This document shows positions 13,345-13,396 of a DNA stretch of 13,396 nt, piece by piece. The stretch lies in contig DBWX01000008.1 in assembly GCA_002309175.1 (NCBI GenBank), positions 2,291 through 15,686 of the forward strand, in the 5' to 3' direction. Position 1 is the stretch's first letter. Every line of letters starts with the position of its first letter. The notes beneath the pieces are model-generated. The model saw nothing but the letters and a program-made list of their open reading frames with translations, made no database searches and was not told where the DNA came from. Source of the stretch: Ruminococcaceae bacterium UBA1227 (GTDB lineage Bacteria; Bacillota; Clostridia; Oscillospirales; Acutalibacteraceae). The translations under genes were made by a program, and so were the position numbers.

Positions 13345-13351
13345 CACACAC

Positions 13352-13396
13352 GCAGAGGTATCGAAGTGGTCATAACGAGGCGGTCTTGAAAACCGT
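13352..13396 (+). tRNA. tRNA-Ser(UGA), 3' part beyond the window
   Basis: GCAGAGG (13352-13358) fits the acceptor strand, T13359-A13360 are U8 and A9, and TCG/CGA (13361-13363 with 13376-13378) form the D stem. The anticodon arm is GCGGT-CTTGAAA-ACCGT (13380-13396), with anticodon TGA at 13387-13389, which reads UCA serine codons. The variable arm, T arm and acceptor 3' strand are cut off by the window end, so the acceptor pairing cannot be checked. Confidence 0.85.

Overview
The window looks like chromosomal DNA from a Gram-positive, probably anaerobic and perhaps gut-dwelling Firmicute of class Clostridia. The evidence is the gene set (YabE-type 3D protein, CIRCE-linked Hsp20, class II aldolase, MgtE, DUF2284 protein, CapA lipoprotein), strong AGGAGG-type ribosome binding sites, near-consensus sigma-A promoters and many U-tailed hairpin terminators. 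The exact family is uncertain. No mobile element, phage gene or CRISPR array is visible. Coding density is high and every long ORF has ordinary codon use.

Layout from left to right. The C-terminal end of a membrane protein (1-134) is closed by a hairpin terminator. A single cell-wall gene with DUF348, G5 and 3D domains (425-1678) is driven by a perfect TTGACA-17-TATAAT promoter. A small heat-shock protein gene (2184-1753, minus) is divergent from a tandem pair of paralogous alpha/beta hydrolases (2380-3402 and 3422-4339), with one CIRCE operator midway between the two promoters. The class II fructose-bisphosphate aldolase gene (5350-4385, minus) is divergent from an aminotransferase-trpS operon (5462-7659), and the -35 boxes of the two promoters overlap. 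Next comes mgtE (7874-9229) behind a roughly 180-nt leader. A three-gene amino-acid-type ABC importer (9337-11608) follows, then a DUF2284 cysteine-rich protein coupled to a CapA-family lipoprotein (11680-13295), and finally the start of a tRNA-Ser(UGA) gene cut by the window edge.

The most interesting stretch is the mgtE leader (about 7692-7873). It holds a 29-codon ORF with an AAGGAGG ribosome binding site. The encoded peptide begins MDADARPR and ends in a SecM-like W...GIARP followed directly by a stop codon. The stop codon lies inside an RNA segment that can form either a closing stem or an antiterminator. An intrinsic terminator directly before mgtE also holds the mgtE ribosome binding site. 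This architecture suggests control of Mg2+ uptake by translation of a leader peptide. I see none of the conserved M-box blocks. The mechanism is inference; the ORF, hairpins and coordinates are read directly from the sequence.
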